From NCBI RefSeq assembly GCF_025452195.1, contig NZ_CP104973.1, forward strand, positions 3,517,001 through 3,581,000: a stretch of 64,000 nucleotides of DNA, in the 5' to 3' direction. Both the position numbers and the translations under genes were made by a program. How positions within the stretch are numbered: the first letter of the stretch is position 1; each line of letters begins with the position of its first letter. Below are positions 38,381 to 47,522 of this stretch, in pieces. Origin of the DNA: Phyllobacterium zundukense (GTDB taxonomy: Bacteria; Pseudomonadota; Alphaproteobacteria; Rhizobiales; Rhizobiaceae). Under the pieces are notes generated by a model. That model saw nothing but the letters and a program-made list of their open reading frames with translations. It was not told where the DNA came from and ran no database searches.

Positions 38381-39994
38381 CTATTCAGCTGCTATTTTTC
38401 CTGCCAAATCCCGATTTTTCATCAGTTTATAGACAATGGAGTCCATTAGCGCCTGGAAGGATGCGTCGATGATATTGTCCGAAACACCGACCGTCCACCA
38501 GCGCACATTGCTGGAATCGGTCGACTCGACGAGCACGCGCGTGATGGCCTCGGTACCGCCGTTCAATATGCGTACCTTGAAATCCGCAAGCACCAGATCA
38601 GCGATCTCCTCCTGATAGCGGCCCATGTCCTTCCGCAACGCCAGATCGAGCGCATTGACCGGTCCATGCCCTTCAGCGACGGACATCCGCGTCTCACCAT
38701 CGACCTCCATACGGACAACGGCTTCCGAGACGGTCTTGATATTGCCATTTGCATCAAAGCGCCGCTCGACCATGCAGCGGAACGAGTCGACTTTGAAGAA
38801 CTCGGGGACAGTGCCGAGCGTCCGCCGCGCCAGGAGCTCAAAACTGGCATCAGCGCCTTCATAGGCGTAGCCCTCGGACTCATGTTCCTTGACCAGCGCA
38901 ATCAGCGTATCGAGCCTCGGATCCGACTTGGCCACGGGAATGCCGCGACGTTCAAGTTCATTGATGAAATTGGATTTCCCGCCTTGATCCGAAACCATGA
39001 CCTTGCGACGATTGCCAACAGTTTCCGGCGGTACATGTTCATACGTCGACGGTTCCTTGATCAAGGCCGACGCGTGAATGCCCGCTTTCGTTGCAAATGC
39101 CGACGCGCCTACGAACGCGCCTTGCATATTGGGTGCGCGGTTGAGCAATTCGTCGAAACTGCGTGACAGGCGGGAAAGCCCTTTGAGTTTCTCGAGGCTG
39201 ATGCCGGTTTCGAAACGCTTCGACCAATTGGGTTTCAGCATGAGCGTCGGGATGATCGTCACCAGATTGGCATTTCCGCAACGCTCACCGATACCGTTGA
39301 GTGTGCCTTGCACATGGCGGACACCCGCATCGATCGCAGCAAGCGAATTGGCGACTGCCTGCTCCGTATCATTGTGCGCGTGAATGCCAAGATGATCGCC
39401 GGGGATCAATTTTGTGACGGCACGGACGATTTCGGCGACTTCCACGGGCTGGGTGCCGCCATTGGTATCGCACAGCACGACCCAGCGGGCTCCCGCCTCG
39501 TAGGCGGTTTTGGCGCAGGCTACCGCATATTCCGGATTGGCTTTATACCCATCGAAGAAATGCTCGCAATCGACGATGGCTTCCTTGCCTGCCTTAACGG
39601 CGGCGCGAACGGAGGCATCGATAGACTCGAGGTTTTCCTCATTCGTGCAGCCGAGCGCTACGCGGACATGATAGTCCCAGCTTTTGGCGACAAAGCATAT
39701 GGTGTCGGCCGACGAACGGATGAGCGCTGTAAGTCCGGGATCATTGGAGGCCGAGACGCCGGCGCGCTTGGTCATGCCGAAAGCTGCGAATTTGGCATGC
39801 TTCGTACGCTTTTCGGCAAAAAAAGCAGTGTCGGTGGGATTGGCTCCCGGATAGCCGCCCTCGACATAGTCGAAGCCGAACTCATCCAGCATTGATGCGA
39901 TGACTTTCTTGTCCTCAACCGAAAAGTCGATGCCGGGCGTCTGCTGGCCATCGCGCAGTGTCGTGTCGAAGAGATAGATCCGTTCTTTTGTCAC
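38381..39994 (-). CDS. cimA: Citramalate synthase
   Basis: Condenses acetyl-CoA with pyruvate to (R)-citramalate, a threonine-independent start to isoleucine synthesis; related to 2-isopropylmalate synthase. The catalytic loop LFDTTLRDGQQTPG is at the N terminus, HAHNDTEQAVANS binds the metal, and a C-terminal LeuA-type allosteric domain spans about 400-535. GTG 39994 overlaps the stop of the upstream GFA gene (GTGA). The length is 537 residues. Confidence 0.92.
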   Translation of the reverse strand: MTKERIYLFDTTLRDGQQTPGIDFSVEDKKVIASMLDEFGFDYVEGGYPGANPTDTAFFAEKRTKHAKFAAFGMTKRAGVSASNDPGLTALIRSSADTICFVAKSWDYHVRVALGCTNEENLESIDASVRAAVKAGKEAIVDCEHFFDGYKANPEYAVACAKTAYEAGARWVVLCDTNGGTQPVEVAEIVRAVTKLIPGDHLGIHAHNDTEQAVANSLAAIDAGVRHVQGTLNGIGERCGNANLVTIIPTLMLKPNWSKRFETGISLEKLKGLSRLSRSFDELLNRAPNMQGAFVGASAFATKAGIHASALIKEPSTYEHVPPETVGNRRKVMVSDQGGKSNFINELERRGIPVAKSDPRLDTLIALVKEHESEGYAYEGADASFELLARRTLGTVPEFFKVDSFRCMVERRFDANGNIKTVSEAVVRMEVDGETRMSVAEGHGPVNALDLALRKDMGRYQEEIADLVLADFKVRILNGGTEAITRVLVESTDSSNVRWWTVGVSDNIIDASFQALMDSIVYKLMKNRDLAGKIAAE

Positions 39995-40497
39995 TCGCCC
40001 GCCTCCCCTCGCGGCCCCGATGGCGGCCACTGTTCCGTGTCATGGTCGGGGTGTTGATAGGATATCATCGTTTTCAGGAACTCTATCGATTCCGCGTCAC
40101 TGTCGGATGTGTATCCGGGCAGTTTCGACAGATCGTCAATGTAAGGCAATTTATCTTCGATGCCCCACTGCACGGTGGGCGCCAATTCTTCAGGTTCATC
40201 GAATGCACCGATAGCAAGTGCAATGCCGTCCGGTGCTTCATATGTCAGCGGCGTTCCGCAGTTCGCGCAAAAGCCGCGCTTGACGTGATTAGACGATTGG
40301 AACCTCTTGGGCTCACCCCGTGTCCACTCAAAATCGGTGCCGCGCACTGATGTCAGGGGCGCGAAAAAGTTGCCGAAGGCTTTTTGACACATGCGGCAAT
40401 GACAGATCGATGCATCACCCAGTGTACCCTCCACGCGAAAACGGATCGCGCCGCATTGGCAACCGCCGGTGTAGATGGGTTTGTTATCCAGACTCAT
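39991..40497 (-). CDS. GFA family zinc-binding protein
   Basis: A 168-residue member of the glutathione-dependent formaldehyde-activating (GFA) family. Zinc-ligand cysteines occur as [19 protein letters not shown] and FCANCGTPL. Family members are often annotated as formaldehyde-activating enzymes, but most have no proven activity. It lies between cysS and cimA and overlaps both by four bases, so the three form one operon. Confidence 0.85.
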   Translation of the reverse strand: MSLDNKPIYTGGCQCGAIRFRVEGTLGDASICHCRMCQKAFGNFFAPLTSVRGTDFEWTRGEPKRFQSSNHVKRGFCANCGTPLTYEAPDGIALAIGAFDEPEELAPTVQWGIEDKLPYIDDLSKLPGYTSDSDAESIEFLKTMISYQHPDHDTEQWPPSGPRGEAGE

Positions 40498-41942
40498 CGC
40501 TTCATCTCCCAGGTCGTGACGCGTTCGCCGGTTGCGGGATCTTTTCCGTCCTTCAATTGAATGCCTTTTTCCAGCAGCTCATCGCGGATGCGGTCAGCTT
40601 CGGCGAAACTCTTGGCTGCAAGCAAAGACAGGCGATTGTGGATCTTGGCTTCGATTTCACTCTCGAGCTCGGGTGAGACGCTTTCCACGCTCAGATCAAT
40701 ACCCAGTAGTGCGAACACTGCACGATAGTCCTCACGATCGACGCCGCGTGACTTCCTGATCGATGCCAGCCAATTGATCAGGCTTGGGGTTGCGAGGTCG
40801 TCCGACAGGATATCGATCGCCTCATCCGGAACTACTCCGATGCCGGCGTCGCCCACATATTCGCGAGCTTTGGCGAGGATATTTTCTGCCTCCTCCAGCT
40901 TTCTGACACTGAAATCGATCGGCTCGCGATAGTTGGTCATGAGCATGGCAAGGCGCAGCACTTCGCCCGGCCACTTACGGCCATCGAACGTGTCTGTCTC
41001 CAGCAGTTCATGGATGGTCACGAAATTACCGGTGCTTTTGGCCATTTTCTGACCCTCGACCTGCAGGAAGCCGTTGTGCATCCAGATATTGGCCATGCGG
41101 TCGGTGCCAAAGGCGCAGCAGGACTGGGCAAGCTCGTTTTCATGGTGAGGGAACACCAGATCGATGCCACCGGCGTGGATGTCGAAAATGTTCTTCACCG
41201 GATCATCGCATTGCAGTCCGCCGCCAAATGGTTCAAGCAGCTTCGCCATCGACATGGCCGAGCACTCGATATGCCAGCCCGGGCGACCGAGACCATCGAT
41301 GCCCGCGGGCGACGGCCAGCCCGGTTCCCCTTCCTTGGAGGGCTTCCACAGAACGAAATCCATCTCGTCTCGTTTGTAGGAGGCAACATCGATGCGCGCA
41401 CCGGCAATCATGTCGTCAGACGAGCGGCGGGAGAGCAACCCGTAGCGCGGGCCCTTGGCGGCATCCATCGCCGATGGCGAAAACAAGACGTGACCGTCCG
41501 CGACATAAGCAACGCCACGCTCGACAAGGCGATCAATCATCGCCACCATTTCAGCAATATATTCGGTCGCGCGTGGTTGAGACGAAGGCTGCAGATTACC
41601 GAGTGCTGCCACATCCGCCTGGAATTGCTCGTTCGTTGCTTCGGTGACCTTGCGGATCGCTTCATTCAAAGGCAGGTCCGGATAATCGCGGGCGGCGCGA
41701 GCGTTGATCTTGTCGTCGACGTCGGTGATGTTGCGAACGTAGTTCACATGGCTTTCGCCGTAGATATGACGAAGCAACCGAAACAACACGTCGAAGACGA
41801 TAACCGGCCGCGCATTGCCGATGTGCGCATAGTCATAGACGGTCGGACCGCAGACATACATGCGCACATTATTCGGATCGATCGGCACAAAGGTCTCCTT
41901 CGTGCGCGTGAGCGTGTTGTACAGCTTCAGTTCCTGCGGCAT
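40494..41942 (-). CDS. cysS: Cysteinyl-tRNA synthetase
   Basis: Class I aminoacyl-tRNA synthetase charging tRNA-Cys. The HIGH motif appears as AHIGNARP, the KMSKS motif as [10 protein letters not shown], and the zinc site includes Cys31 ([11 protein letters not shown]). At 482 residues it is slightly longer than E. coli CysS, with an insertion after residue 100. It is first in the cysS-GFA-cimA operon. Confidence 0.96.
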   Translation of the reverse strand: MPQELKLYNTLTRTKETFVPIDPNNVRMYVCGPTVYDYAHIGNARPVIVFDVLFRLLRHIYGESHVNYVRNITDVDDKINARAARDYPDLPLNEAIRKVTEATNEQFQADVAALGNLQPSSQPRATEYIAEMVAMIDRLVERGVAYVADGHVLFSPSAMDAAKGPRYGLLSRRSSDDMIAGARIDVASYKRDEMDFVLWKPSKEGEPGWPSPAGIDGLGRPGWHIECSAMSMAKLLEPFGGGLQCDDPVKNIFDIHAGGIDLVFPHHENELAQSCCAFGTDRMANIWMHNGFLQVEGQKMAKSTGNFVTIHELLETDTFDGRKWPGEVLRLAMLMTNYREPIDFSVRKLEEAENILAKAREYVGDAGIGVVPDEAIDILSDDLATPSLINWLASIRKSRGVDREDYRAVFALLGIDLSVESVSPELESEIEAKIHNRLSLLAAKSFAEADRIRDELLEKGIQLKDGKDPATGERVTTWEMKR

Positions 41943-42317
41943 GTCCTGGATCTCAAAATTCGGGGTTCATCGTCAAAACGCATATCATCGCGCTGGTCTG
42001 GCGACCGGTGCGTTTCGCATCTTTATCAGGATTTTTGAGACGAAAACGGCCGGGCCAGCGAGCGCTAGCTGATAATAATCCGACAGGTAATAATAATCGT
42101 TACGGGCGACGTTTTCATGCGGGCATTTATGATCGAGTGCGGGCAAATCGTCAAGCGCTCGCGCCAAAGACGCGGTGTTGCATTTTTGCCGACTTTGCGA
42201 TGGTTAATCCAAATTAACCGAATAGCCTAAAATCCTCCTGGAAAGTGCCTTCTTTCCGGCCAATTTGAACGGGAATCCTGATGCCTTAGACTTTAGGGGA
42301 ATAAAAGGACCAAACCC
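41943..42317. other. Intergenic region upstream of cysS, no gene seen
   Basis: About 375 bases with stretches of lower GC (around 42060-42110, repeated TAATAAT) and no ORF I would support. It presumably contains the cysS promoter on the minus strand and that of the small ORF at 42318 on the plus strand. Confidence 0.4.
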
Positions 42318-42485
42318 ATGACCGATGCCCAGCAAACGGCAAAGCCGCGCGAAAGTGCCCGCGCCGACCATCTCACCTCGCAATACCGCGCGATCGGGCC
42401 AGCTGCGATCCTTGCAGCCGTGCTCAGCACCGTTCGCCAACGCCCGCAATTGAAGTTTGCTTCAATTGTTCAGGAAACGGACTAA
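42318..42485 (+). CDS. Small hypothetical protein (55 aa)
   Basis: An ORF of 55 residues beginning MTDAQQTAKPRESARADH and ending KFASIVQETD. AAAAGGA sits about eight bases upstream of the ATG, a good ribosome-binding site. The middle (AIGPAAILAAVLSTV) could be an amphipathic or membrane-touching helix. I do not recognise it. It overlaps the 3' end of the convergent lysE gene by 24 bases. Confidence 0.5.
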   Translation: MTDAQQTAKPRESARADHLTSQYRAIGPAAILAAVLSTVRQRPQLKFASIVQETD

Positions 42486-43076
42486 CAGGCTTAAACCAAT
42501 ACCGGCCATGACGAGGCCGATCAAAACGTCAAGTACGCGCCACGCGGTCGGCTTCGCAAAAATCGGCTGCAATAGCCTCGCGCCATAGCCGAGGCCGAAG
42601 AACCATATGAAGGACGCAAGTGCGGCGCCTGCGCCATAGGCCGCACGGTTCACGCCTTCAAAGCGAGCCGACAGGCCGCCAAGCAGAACGACAGTATCAA
42701 GATAGACATGCGGGTTGAGGAAGGTCAGCGCCAGAACGGTGCCGATCGCCACCTTCAAATTGCCGTTGCCGGTGTTCGCAGCTTTCAGTACCTCGGGGTG
42801 GAGCGCGCGCCGAAAGGCAATCGAAGCATACCAGAACAAGAATGCGGCACCGCCGAGCGTCACGACCGAGATGAGTGTGGGCGATTGCGCGATCAGCGTC
42901 CCAAGACCTGCAACGCCTGCCGTGATCAACAGGGCGTCGGACAGAGCGCAAATAAAGCTCAAGACGAAGACATGTTCTCGCAGCAGTCCTTGCCGCAATA
43001 TGAAAGCGTTCTGCGCGCCGATGGCGATAATAAGGGACGCACCAAGAAGGAAACCGGAGAGAGCGGCTGGAAACAT
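42462..43076 (-). CDS. LysE/ArgO family amino-acid exporter
   Basis: A 204-residue inner-membrane protein with six hydrophobic helices. GASLIIAIGAQNAFILRQGL at the N terminus is the LysE/ArgO hallmark, and FLNPHVYLDTVVLLG follows. These exporters release lysine or arginine; the exact substrate cannot be told. No LysG/ArgP-type regulator is adjacent. Confidence 0.88.
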   Translation of the reverse strand: MFPAALSGFLLGASLIIAIGAQNAFILRQGLLREHVFVLSFICALSDALLITAGVAGLGTLIAQSPTLISVVTLGGAAFLFWYASIAFRRALHPEVLKAANTGNGNLKVAIGTVLALTFLNPHVYLDTVVLLGGLSARFEGVNRAAYGAGAALASFIWFFGLGYGARLLQPIFAKPTAWRVLDVLIGLVMAGIGLSLLVRFLNN

Positions 43077-43113
43077 CGGGTAGATATCCTGAGAGAATAG
43101 TTGGATCGGGGTG

Positions 43114-43878
43114 TTAGAACAGTTTCATCTGGTTGTCAGGCTCCGGCGGTTTGACGCTTCCTGGCTTCTTCGCTTCGGCTAAAGTCTCGACGAACCGCTC
43201 CTGGATTTCCGGACCTGTGTTGTCGACCTTGTTGACCCTGTTCGATACACGGATCGCTTCGAAGAAATCCGCCTGAGCAGGCCTCAAGAGATCGGCGACG
43301 TGACGCGGTTCCTGCGTCTTGCAATCGAGCCAACGTGCAAAATCTTTCTGCTCTATGACAACAGGCATGCGGTCGTGGATGAAACGCAGATCCTCGCTGG
43401 CGCTTGTCGTCAGGATCGCGCCGGTGTCCATTTCGGAGCCCTCTGCATTCGCCCACGGTTCATATATCCCGGCGAATGCGATAGTTGCGCCGTTACGCGG
43501 GCGAACCCAGTAGGCTTGCGATTTCCTGTTGCCGTCCCGCCGCCACTCGTAGAACCCCGAGGCCGGAACGAGAGCCCGCCGATGGCGCATTGCAGCCTTG
43601 AAGGATGCCTTCTCGATTGCCGTTTCCGAACGGGCATTGATCATCAGTGGGTAATTTGCCGTATCCTTTACCCAGCCAGGAATAAAGCCCCACCGGACCA
43701 GCAGCGCCCTGCGATCAGGCCGGTTGCTGCCCGGCGGCGGTGTTTCACCGGCGATGACCATGAGGATCGGCTGTGTCGGCGCGATATTGTAGCGCGGAGG
43801 AAACGCCTCGAGCTCCATGAGCGCGAGATAAGCCGCGACCTCTTCCGGCGTTTCGAGGAGTGAAAAACGTCCACACAT
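43114..43878 (-). CDS. yedK: SRAP domain protein (YedK/HMCES family)
   Basis: A 254-residue SOS-response-associated peptidase. The catalytic Cys2 is in MCGRFSL, with NARSETA, PASGFYEWRR and IHDRMPV completing the active site. This family forms a covalent DNA-protein crosslink to abasic sites in single-stranded DNA to protect them. It is divergent from a Nudix hydrolase gene. Confidence 0.93.
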   Translation of the reverse strand: MCGRFSLLETPEEVAAYLALMELEAFPPRYNIAPTQPILMVIAGETPPPGSNRPDRRALLVRWGFIPGWVKDTANYPLMINARSETAIEKASFKAAMRHRRALVPASGFYEWRRDGNRKSQAYWVRPRNGATIAFAGIYEPWANAEGSEMDTGAILTTSASEDLRFIHDRMPVVIEQKDFARWLDCKTQEPRHVADLLRPAQADFFEAIRVSNRVNKVDNTGPEIQERFVETLAEAKKPGSVKPPEPDNQMKLF

Positions 43879-43981
43879 GCAGTCAATGCCTGATTTGTTT
43901 TGGGAGTGGCGATCATCCGCATTTGCGATGCACGGTCAAGGTGGCCTTGTCAAAACTTCTCTTACCGCCTACCCCTGACGT

Positions 43982-44413
43982 ATGGACCAAATTCCCCTCT
44001 CCGTCACTGTCGATGGCGTCTCGGCCGTTTGCATACGCGATCAGGCATTCTTGCTTGTCGAGAGAGCACACGAGCCGTCAAAGGGCTGGCTGGCGTTTCC
44101 CGGCGGGCGACGCGAGGAGGGCGAGACACCGCAAGAAGCAGCAATACGGGAACTGCACGAAGAGACCGGTATAACAGCAACCGAGGTGACGTATCTCACG
44201 ACCGTTACGTTCGATTACTCGACACCGGAATTTCCAGCGCCGAAGCCTTTCCGCTTGGCTGTATTTTTGGCGCTTGATCCAATGGGAGAAGCAATCGCTG
44301 CGGACGATGCGGCGGCCGTGCATTGGCTCAGGGTGGAGGAAATGGCCGAATTCGACGTGACCGAGAGTGTTCTCGATGTCGTAAACGAATTGGCTCTCAG
44401 ATTTAAAAGCTGA
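43982..44413 (+). CDS. Nudix hydrolase
   Basis: A 143-residue Nudix enzyme with an intact Nudix box, G-x5-E-x7-REL-x-EE-x-G (from GGRREEGETPQEAAIRELHEE). The length and GLAFPGGR-like lead (WLAFPGGR) resemble ADP-ribose or MutT-like pyrophosphatases. The substrate is unknown. Confidence 0.88.
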   Translation: MDQIPLSVTVDGVSAVCIRDQAFLLVERAHEPSKGWLAFPGGRREEGETPQEAAIRELHEETGITATEVTYLTTVTFDYSTPEFPAPKPFRLAVFLALDPMGEAIAADDAAAVHWLRVEEMAEFDVTESVLDVVNELALRFKS

Positions 44414-44493
44414 GGGTATTGACCACAGACGCCTTGAAGATGCCAAGCTTTCGGGCAACAACCTTTTCGGGGAACTAGTCTCGGGGTTGTTGC

Positions 44494-44862
44494 GTGCGGC
44501 GTACAATAGTCATCACAGCATTTTTGACGGCAATCGCCACGGCTGTGCCAGCTTACGCGGTCGACCCTCTGTATGAGGCAAAGCTCCTGCGTCTGGCCGA
44601 AGTTCTCGGATCGATACATTCACTGCGTAATCTTTGCGGCGAAAGGAGCGACCAGTGGCGGGATCGCATGGATTCGCTGCTCCTGGCGGAGAATCCGGAC
44701 CCAGCACGCCGGGCCAAGTTGATTGCCAGTTTCAACCGCGGATACCGTACATTCAACGAAACTTATTCAACCTGCACGAGCCAGGCGATTGCGGCGATTG
44801 ACCGCTACCAAATCGAAGGAACAAGGCTTTCTTCGGAGATCGTATCGGGCTATGGAAATTAA
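44494..44862 (+). CDS. TIGR02301-type periplasmic protein
   Basis: A 122-residue exported protein: signal peptide (TIVITAFLTAIATAVPAYA), then a small helical domain with two cysteines (LCGERS and STCTSQ) that could form a disulfide. It resembles a family of short secreted proteins conserved in rhizobia, annotated TIGR02301, with no known function. The start is GTG 44494. Assignment to the family is by recollection of its pattern. Confidence 0.65.
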   Translation: MRRTIVITAFLTAIATAVPAYAVDPLYEAKLLRLAEVLGSIHSLRNLCGERSDQWRDRMDSLLLAENPDPARRAKLIASFNRGYRTFNETYSTCTSQAIAAIDRYQIEGTRLSSEIVSGYGN

Positions 44863-44964
44863 CCAGGCTTTAACTGTTGAAGCCAATGAACCGCATTTTA
44901 AACAAAACGTATGGTATTGTTTAGCGGTAGTTTAAGAATTGGCTTCGGCCAAGGATGGTATATC

Positions 44965-45288
44965 ATGAACATGACATCAACAGACCTTGATAGGTTGGTT
45001 GCAGAAGAAAAAAAGCTGGTTGCAATCGAATATCAGAATGAAGTCTGGGCTGATGGCACGCTTGAAGGTATCGAGCCTGAAATTATGGCTGAAGCTGCTT
45101 TTGCCACCGCATTGACCGAATTGATCCGTGATAACGGTGAAGGGTCGGCATTGGCCTTGCTCGATGGCTTGCGCGAACGTATTTCTGCGGGTGAATTTTC
45201 ATCGAGATCGCATTCTGCAATAATTGGTGATCCTGCATGCCTGAAAAGCACTTTTCCGCTTCCGCGATCGCCGGAACCTTTTTCCTAG
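44965..45288 (+). CDS. Hypothetical protein (107 aa)
   Basis: A 107-residue soluble protein starting at ATG 44965 with AAGGATGG upstream. It is acidic and helical (VAIEYQNEVWADGTLEGIEPEI split over two helices). I do not recognise a family. Its 3' end overlaps the next gene by 52 bases in another frame, and the last 20 or so residues, rich in Ser and Pro, look less constrained, so the true C-terminal part may be unimportant. Confidence 0.6.
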   Translation: MNMTSTDLDRLVAEEKKLVAIEYQNEVWADGTLEGIEPEIMAEAAFATALTELIRDNGEGSALALLDGLRERISAGEFSSRSHSAIIGDPACLKSTFPLPRSPEPFS

Positions 45289-46049
45289 CGGCAGCGGTTT
45301 GTGCTTTCTCCATTCCGGCTTTTGCTGCCGGCGTCGATACGCGGATGCAACTCGCGTTGAGCGAGATCAAAAAAGAAGAGCTGCCCAAAGCCACCGAGCC
45401 TGCGACGCCCGGTGCCGAACAGAAACCAGCTGACGAAACCCAGAACCAACCCTCCTCACCCGAAAAGCCCGACGCAACGCCGGAACAGCCTGCGCAGGCA
45501 CCGGCAGCAACGGATGATGATGGCGGTGCTGCTGCGCAGAGCAACAATCCTGCCATGCCGAACGCCAAGGAAGGCGCACCGACACCGCAGGTCGAATACG
45601 ACGTCGCTAAACTGCCTTTTCCGGTGCAGAAAATGCGCGAACTCATTCTGACTGCAGCCAAGTCCGGATCAATTGAAGCGCTCCGTCCGCTGATCGGTTC
45701 AGGCGATGATGTCACGATGCTTTCGCTGACGGATATCGATGGCGATCCATTGGCCTATCTGAAAAGCCTCGCCGGCGATCCAGATGGCCAGGAAATTCTC
45801 GCTATTCTGGTCGATGTGCTTGAGTCCGGTTATGTGCACCTCGATGCCGGCACGGCAGACGAACTCTATGTCTGGCCCTATTTCTTCGCCTACCCGCTAG
45901 ACAAGCTCGACGCCAAGCAAAAAGTCGAACTCTTCCAGATCGTCACCGCGGGCGATTACGACGAGATGAAGCAATTCGGCACTTATGTATTCTATCGCCT
46001 TGGCATCACGCCAAAGGGGCGCTGGCGGTTTTTCGTCACCGGAGACTGA
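45237..46049 (+). CDS. Secreted hypothetical protein with Pro/Glu linker
   Basis: A 270-residue exported protein. The signal peptide ends near PAFAAG. Residues 45-120 form a low-complexity Pro/Ala/Glu/Gln linker, and residues 125-270 form a folded domain ending VFYRLGITPKGRWRFFVTGD with several aromatic residues (YVWPYFFAYPLDKL). I do not know the family's function; similar proteins seem to occur in other rhizobia. It overlaps the preceding ORF. Confidence 0.7.
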   Translation: MPEKHFSASAIAGTFFLAAAVCAFSIPAFAAGVDTRMQLALSEIKKEELPKATEPATPGAEQKPADETQNQPSSPEKPDATPEQPAQAPAATDDDGGAAAQSNNPAMPNAKEGAPTPQVEYDVAKLPFPVQKMRELILTAAKSGSIEALRPLIGSGDDVTMLSLTDIDGDPLAYLKSLAGDPDGQEILAILVDVLESGYVHLDAGTADELYVWPYFFAYPLDKLDAKQKVELFQIVTAGDYDEMKQFGTYVFYRLGITPKGRWRFFVTGD

Positions 46050-46151
46050 TCTTATAAAAAGATTCATAAAAAAGTTTGCTCGGATGTCACGTTCGGCAAA
46101 GCTGTCTCGTCTTGTGTACAGGCAACTGAGTGCCACATAAGGAGATACAGA

Positions 46152-46610
46152 ATGAAACCAAGATTGAACCTCTACAATTTCCAAGAACTCATCAAGCCAA
46201 TGCTCAAGATGGAAGAGAGCGTCGTCGGCAGCGGGCTGGAAATGAGCCTTATCGAGCTCGTCAAGATGCGGGCTTCACAGATCAACGGCTGCGCCTTCTG
46301 CCTCGACATGCATTCGAAGGATGCTCGAAAGAAGGGCGAGACTGAGCAGCGCCTGTATTTGCTGAACGCATGGCGGGAATCGCCGCTCTATAGTGATCGC
46401 GAACGCGCGGCATTGGCCTGGACGGAGGCATTGACGCTGATATCCAAGACCCATGCTCCGGACAACGTCTATGACGTGCTGAAGGAACAGTTCACCGAGG
46501 AGGAGATCGTCAAGCTGTCCATATTGATCGTAACCATCAATGGGTGGAACCGCCTGGCTATCGGCTTCCGCTCTGTCCATCCGGTGGAAAAAAACAGTGC
46601 CGCAGCCTGA
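46152..46610 (+). CDS. Carboxymuconolactone decarboxylase (AhpD-like) family protein
   Basis: A 152-residue all-helical protein of the AhpD/CMD family. The redox motif is CAFCLDMH, with the general-acid pattern ERAALAWTEA around residue 80. Members include alkylhydroperoxidases and peroxidase-like proteins. It overlaps the sigma-factor gene by 14 bases; carboxymuconolactone-decarboxylase genes next to ECF41 sigma factors are a known recurrent pairing. Confidence 0.88.
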   Translation: MKPRLNLYNFQELIKPMLKMEESVVGSGLEMSLIELVKMRASQINGCAFCLDMHSKDARKKGETEQRLYLLNAWRESPLYSDRERAALAWTEALTLISKTHAPDNVYDVLKEQFTEEEIVKLSILIVTINGWNRLAIGFRSVHPVEKNSAAA

Positions 46611-47466
46611 CAATAGCGCCGAAACGTTCAATCGCCTCAGACCGCGCCTGACCCGCATTGCCTACCGCATGCTCGGGTCAGTCGCGGAGGCGGAGGATAT
46701 CGTCCAGGAGGGCTTCATTCGCTGGCATCAGGCTGACCGGTCTGATGTCCGCAGCGACGAAGCTTTCCTCGTGCGTACTATCACGCGGCTTTGTCTGGAC
46801 CATCTCAAATCCGCACGCGTTCGGAGAGAGACTTATGTCGGGAACTGGCTCCCGGAGCCCATTTTCGACCCGAGCGAAGACGAGTCCGACAGCGATATTA
46901 CCCTGACGCTGATGATGGCGCTGGAACGATTGTCGCCCTTGGAGCGCGCAGCGTTTCTTCTGCATGACGTATTCGGCCAGGATTTCAATCAGATTTCCGA
47001 GGCGATCAGTCGAGATCCAGCAACGTGCCGGCAGCTCGCGAGTCGAGCCCGCAGCCACGTTCAGAAAGCAAAACCGCGCTTTCCGGTTTCAGACGAGCAA
47101 GGCAAAAATATCGCCACTGCCTTTTTCAAGGCATCCCGCAGTGGCGACATGCAGGCCCTGCAGTCTCTATTGGCGGACGACGTCGTGCTCTATGCCGATG
47201 GCGGCGGCATTCGCTTCGCTGCAATCGATCCGATCCATTCAATGGCAAATGTCTGCCTATTCTTCGGAGACGTTTCGCGCCGGGCAGCCTATAGTGTACC
47301 GCCATTAGTGCACGAAGGACTCATCGATGGCCTGCCCGGCTTTGTGACAGCGGAAAGTGACGGGATTCCGCAAACCACTGCACTTGAAATCGAGGACGGC
47401 AAGATCAAGGCGATCTACGTCGTGCGGAATCCTGAAAAACTTCGTCATCTCGACTTTGCGCATTGA
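46597..47466 (+). CDS. sigJ: ECF41 (SigJ-type) RNA polymerase sigma factor
   Basis: A 289-residue ECF sigma factor with sigma-2 (GSVAEAEDIVQEGFIRWH), sigma-4 (LSPLERAAFLLHDVFGQDF and the following HTH), and a C-terminal SnoaL-like extension (about 175-285). This fused domain replaces a separate anti-sigma factor in the ECF41 group and controls activity. The start is GTG 46597, inside the end of the CMD gene. It likely regulates its own operon. Confidence 0.88.
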   Translation: MPQPDNSAETFNRLRPRLTRIAYRMLGSVAEAEDIVQEGFIRWHQADRSDVRSDEAFLVRTITRLCLDHLKSARVRRETYVGNWLPEPIFDPSEDESDSDITLTLMMALERLSPLERAAFLLHDVFGQDFNQISEAISRDPATCRQLASRARSHVQKAKPRFPVSDEQGKNIATAFFKASRSGDMQALQSLLADDVVLYADGGGIRFAAIDPIHSMANVCLFFGDVSRRAAYSVPPLVHEGLIDGLPGFVTAESDGIPQTTALEIEDGKIKAIYVVRNPEKLRHLDFAH

Positions 47467-47522
47467 CCCTCGGCTGGTGTTCGTTAGCTTGGCGAGCAAC
47501 GCGCCCTCCAAGGATCTTATCT

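Noticed and set aside
41985..42167. 60-codon minus-strand ORF upstream of cysS
   Set aside because: No ribosome-binding site and no recognisable pattern; likely chance.
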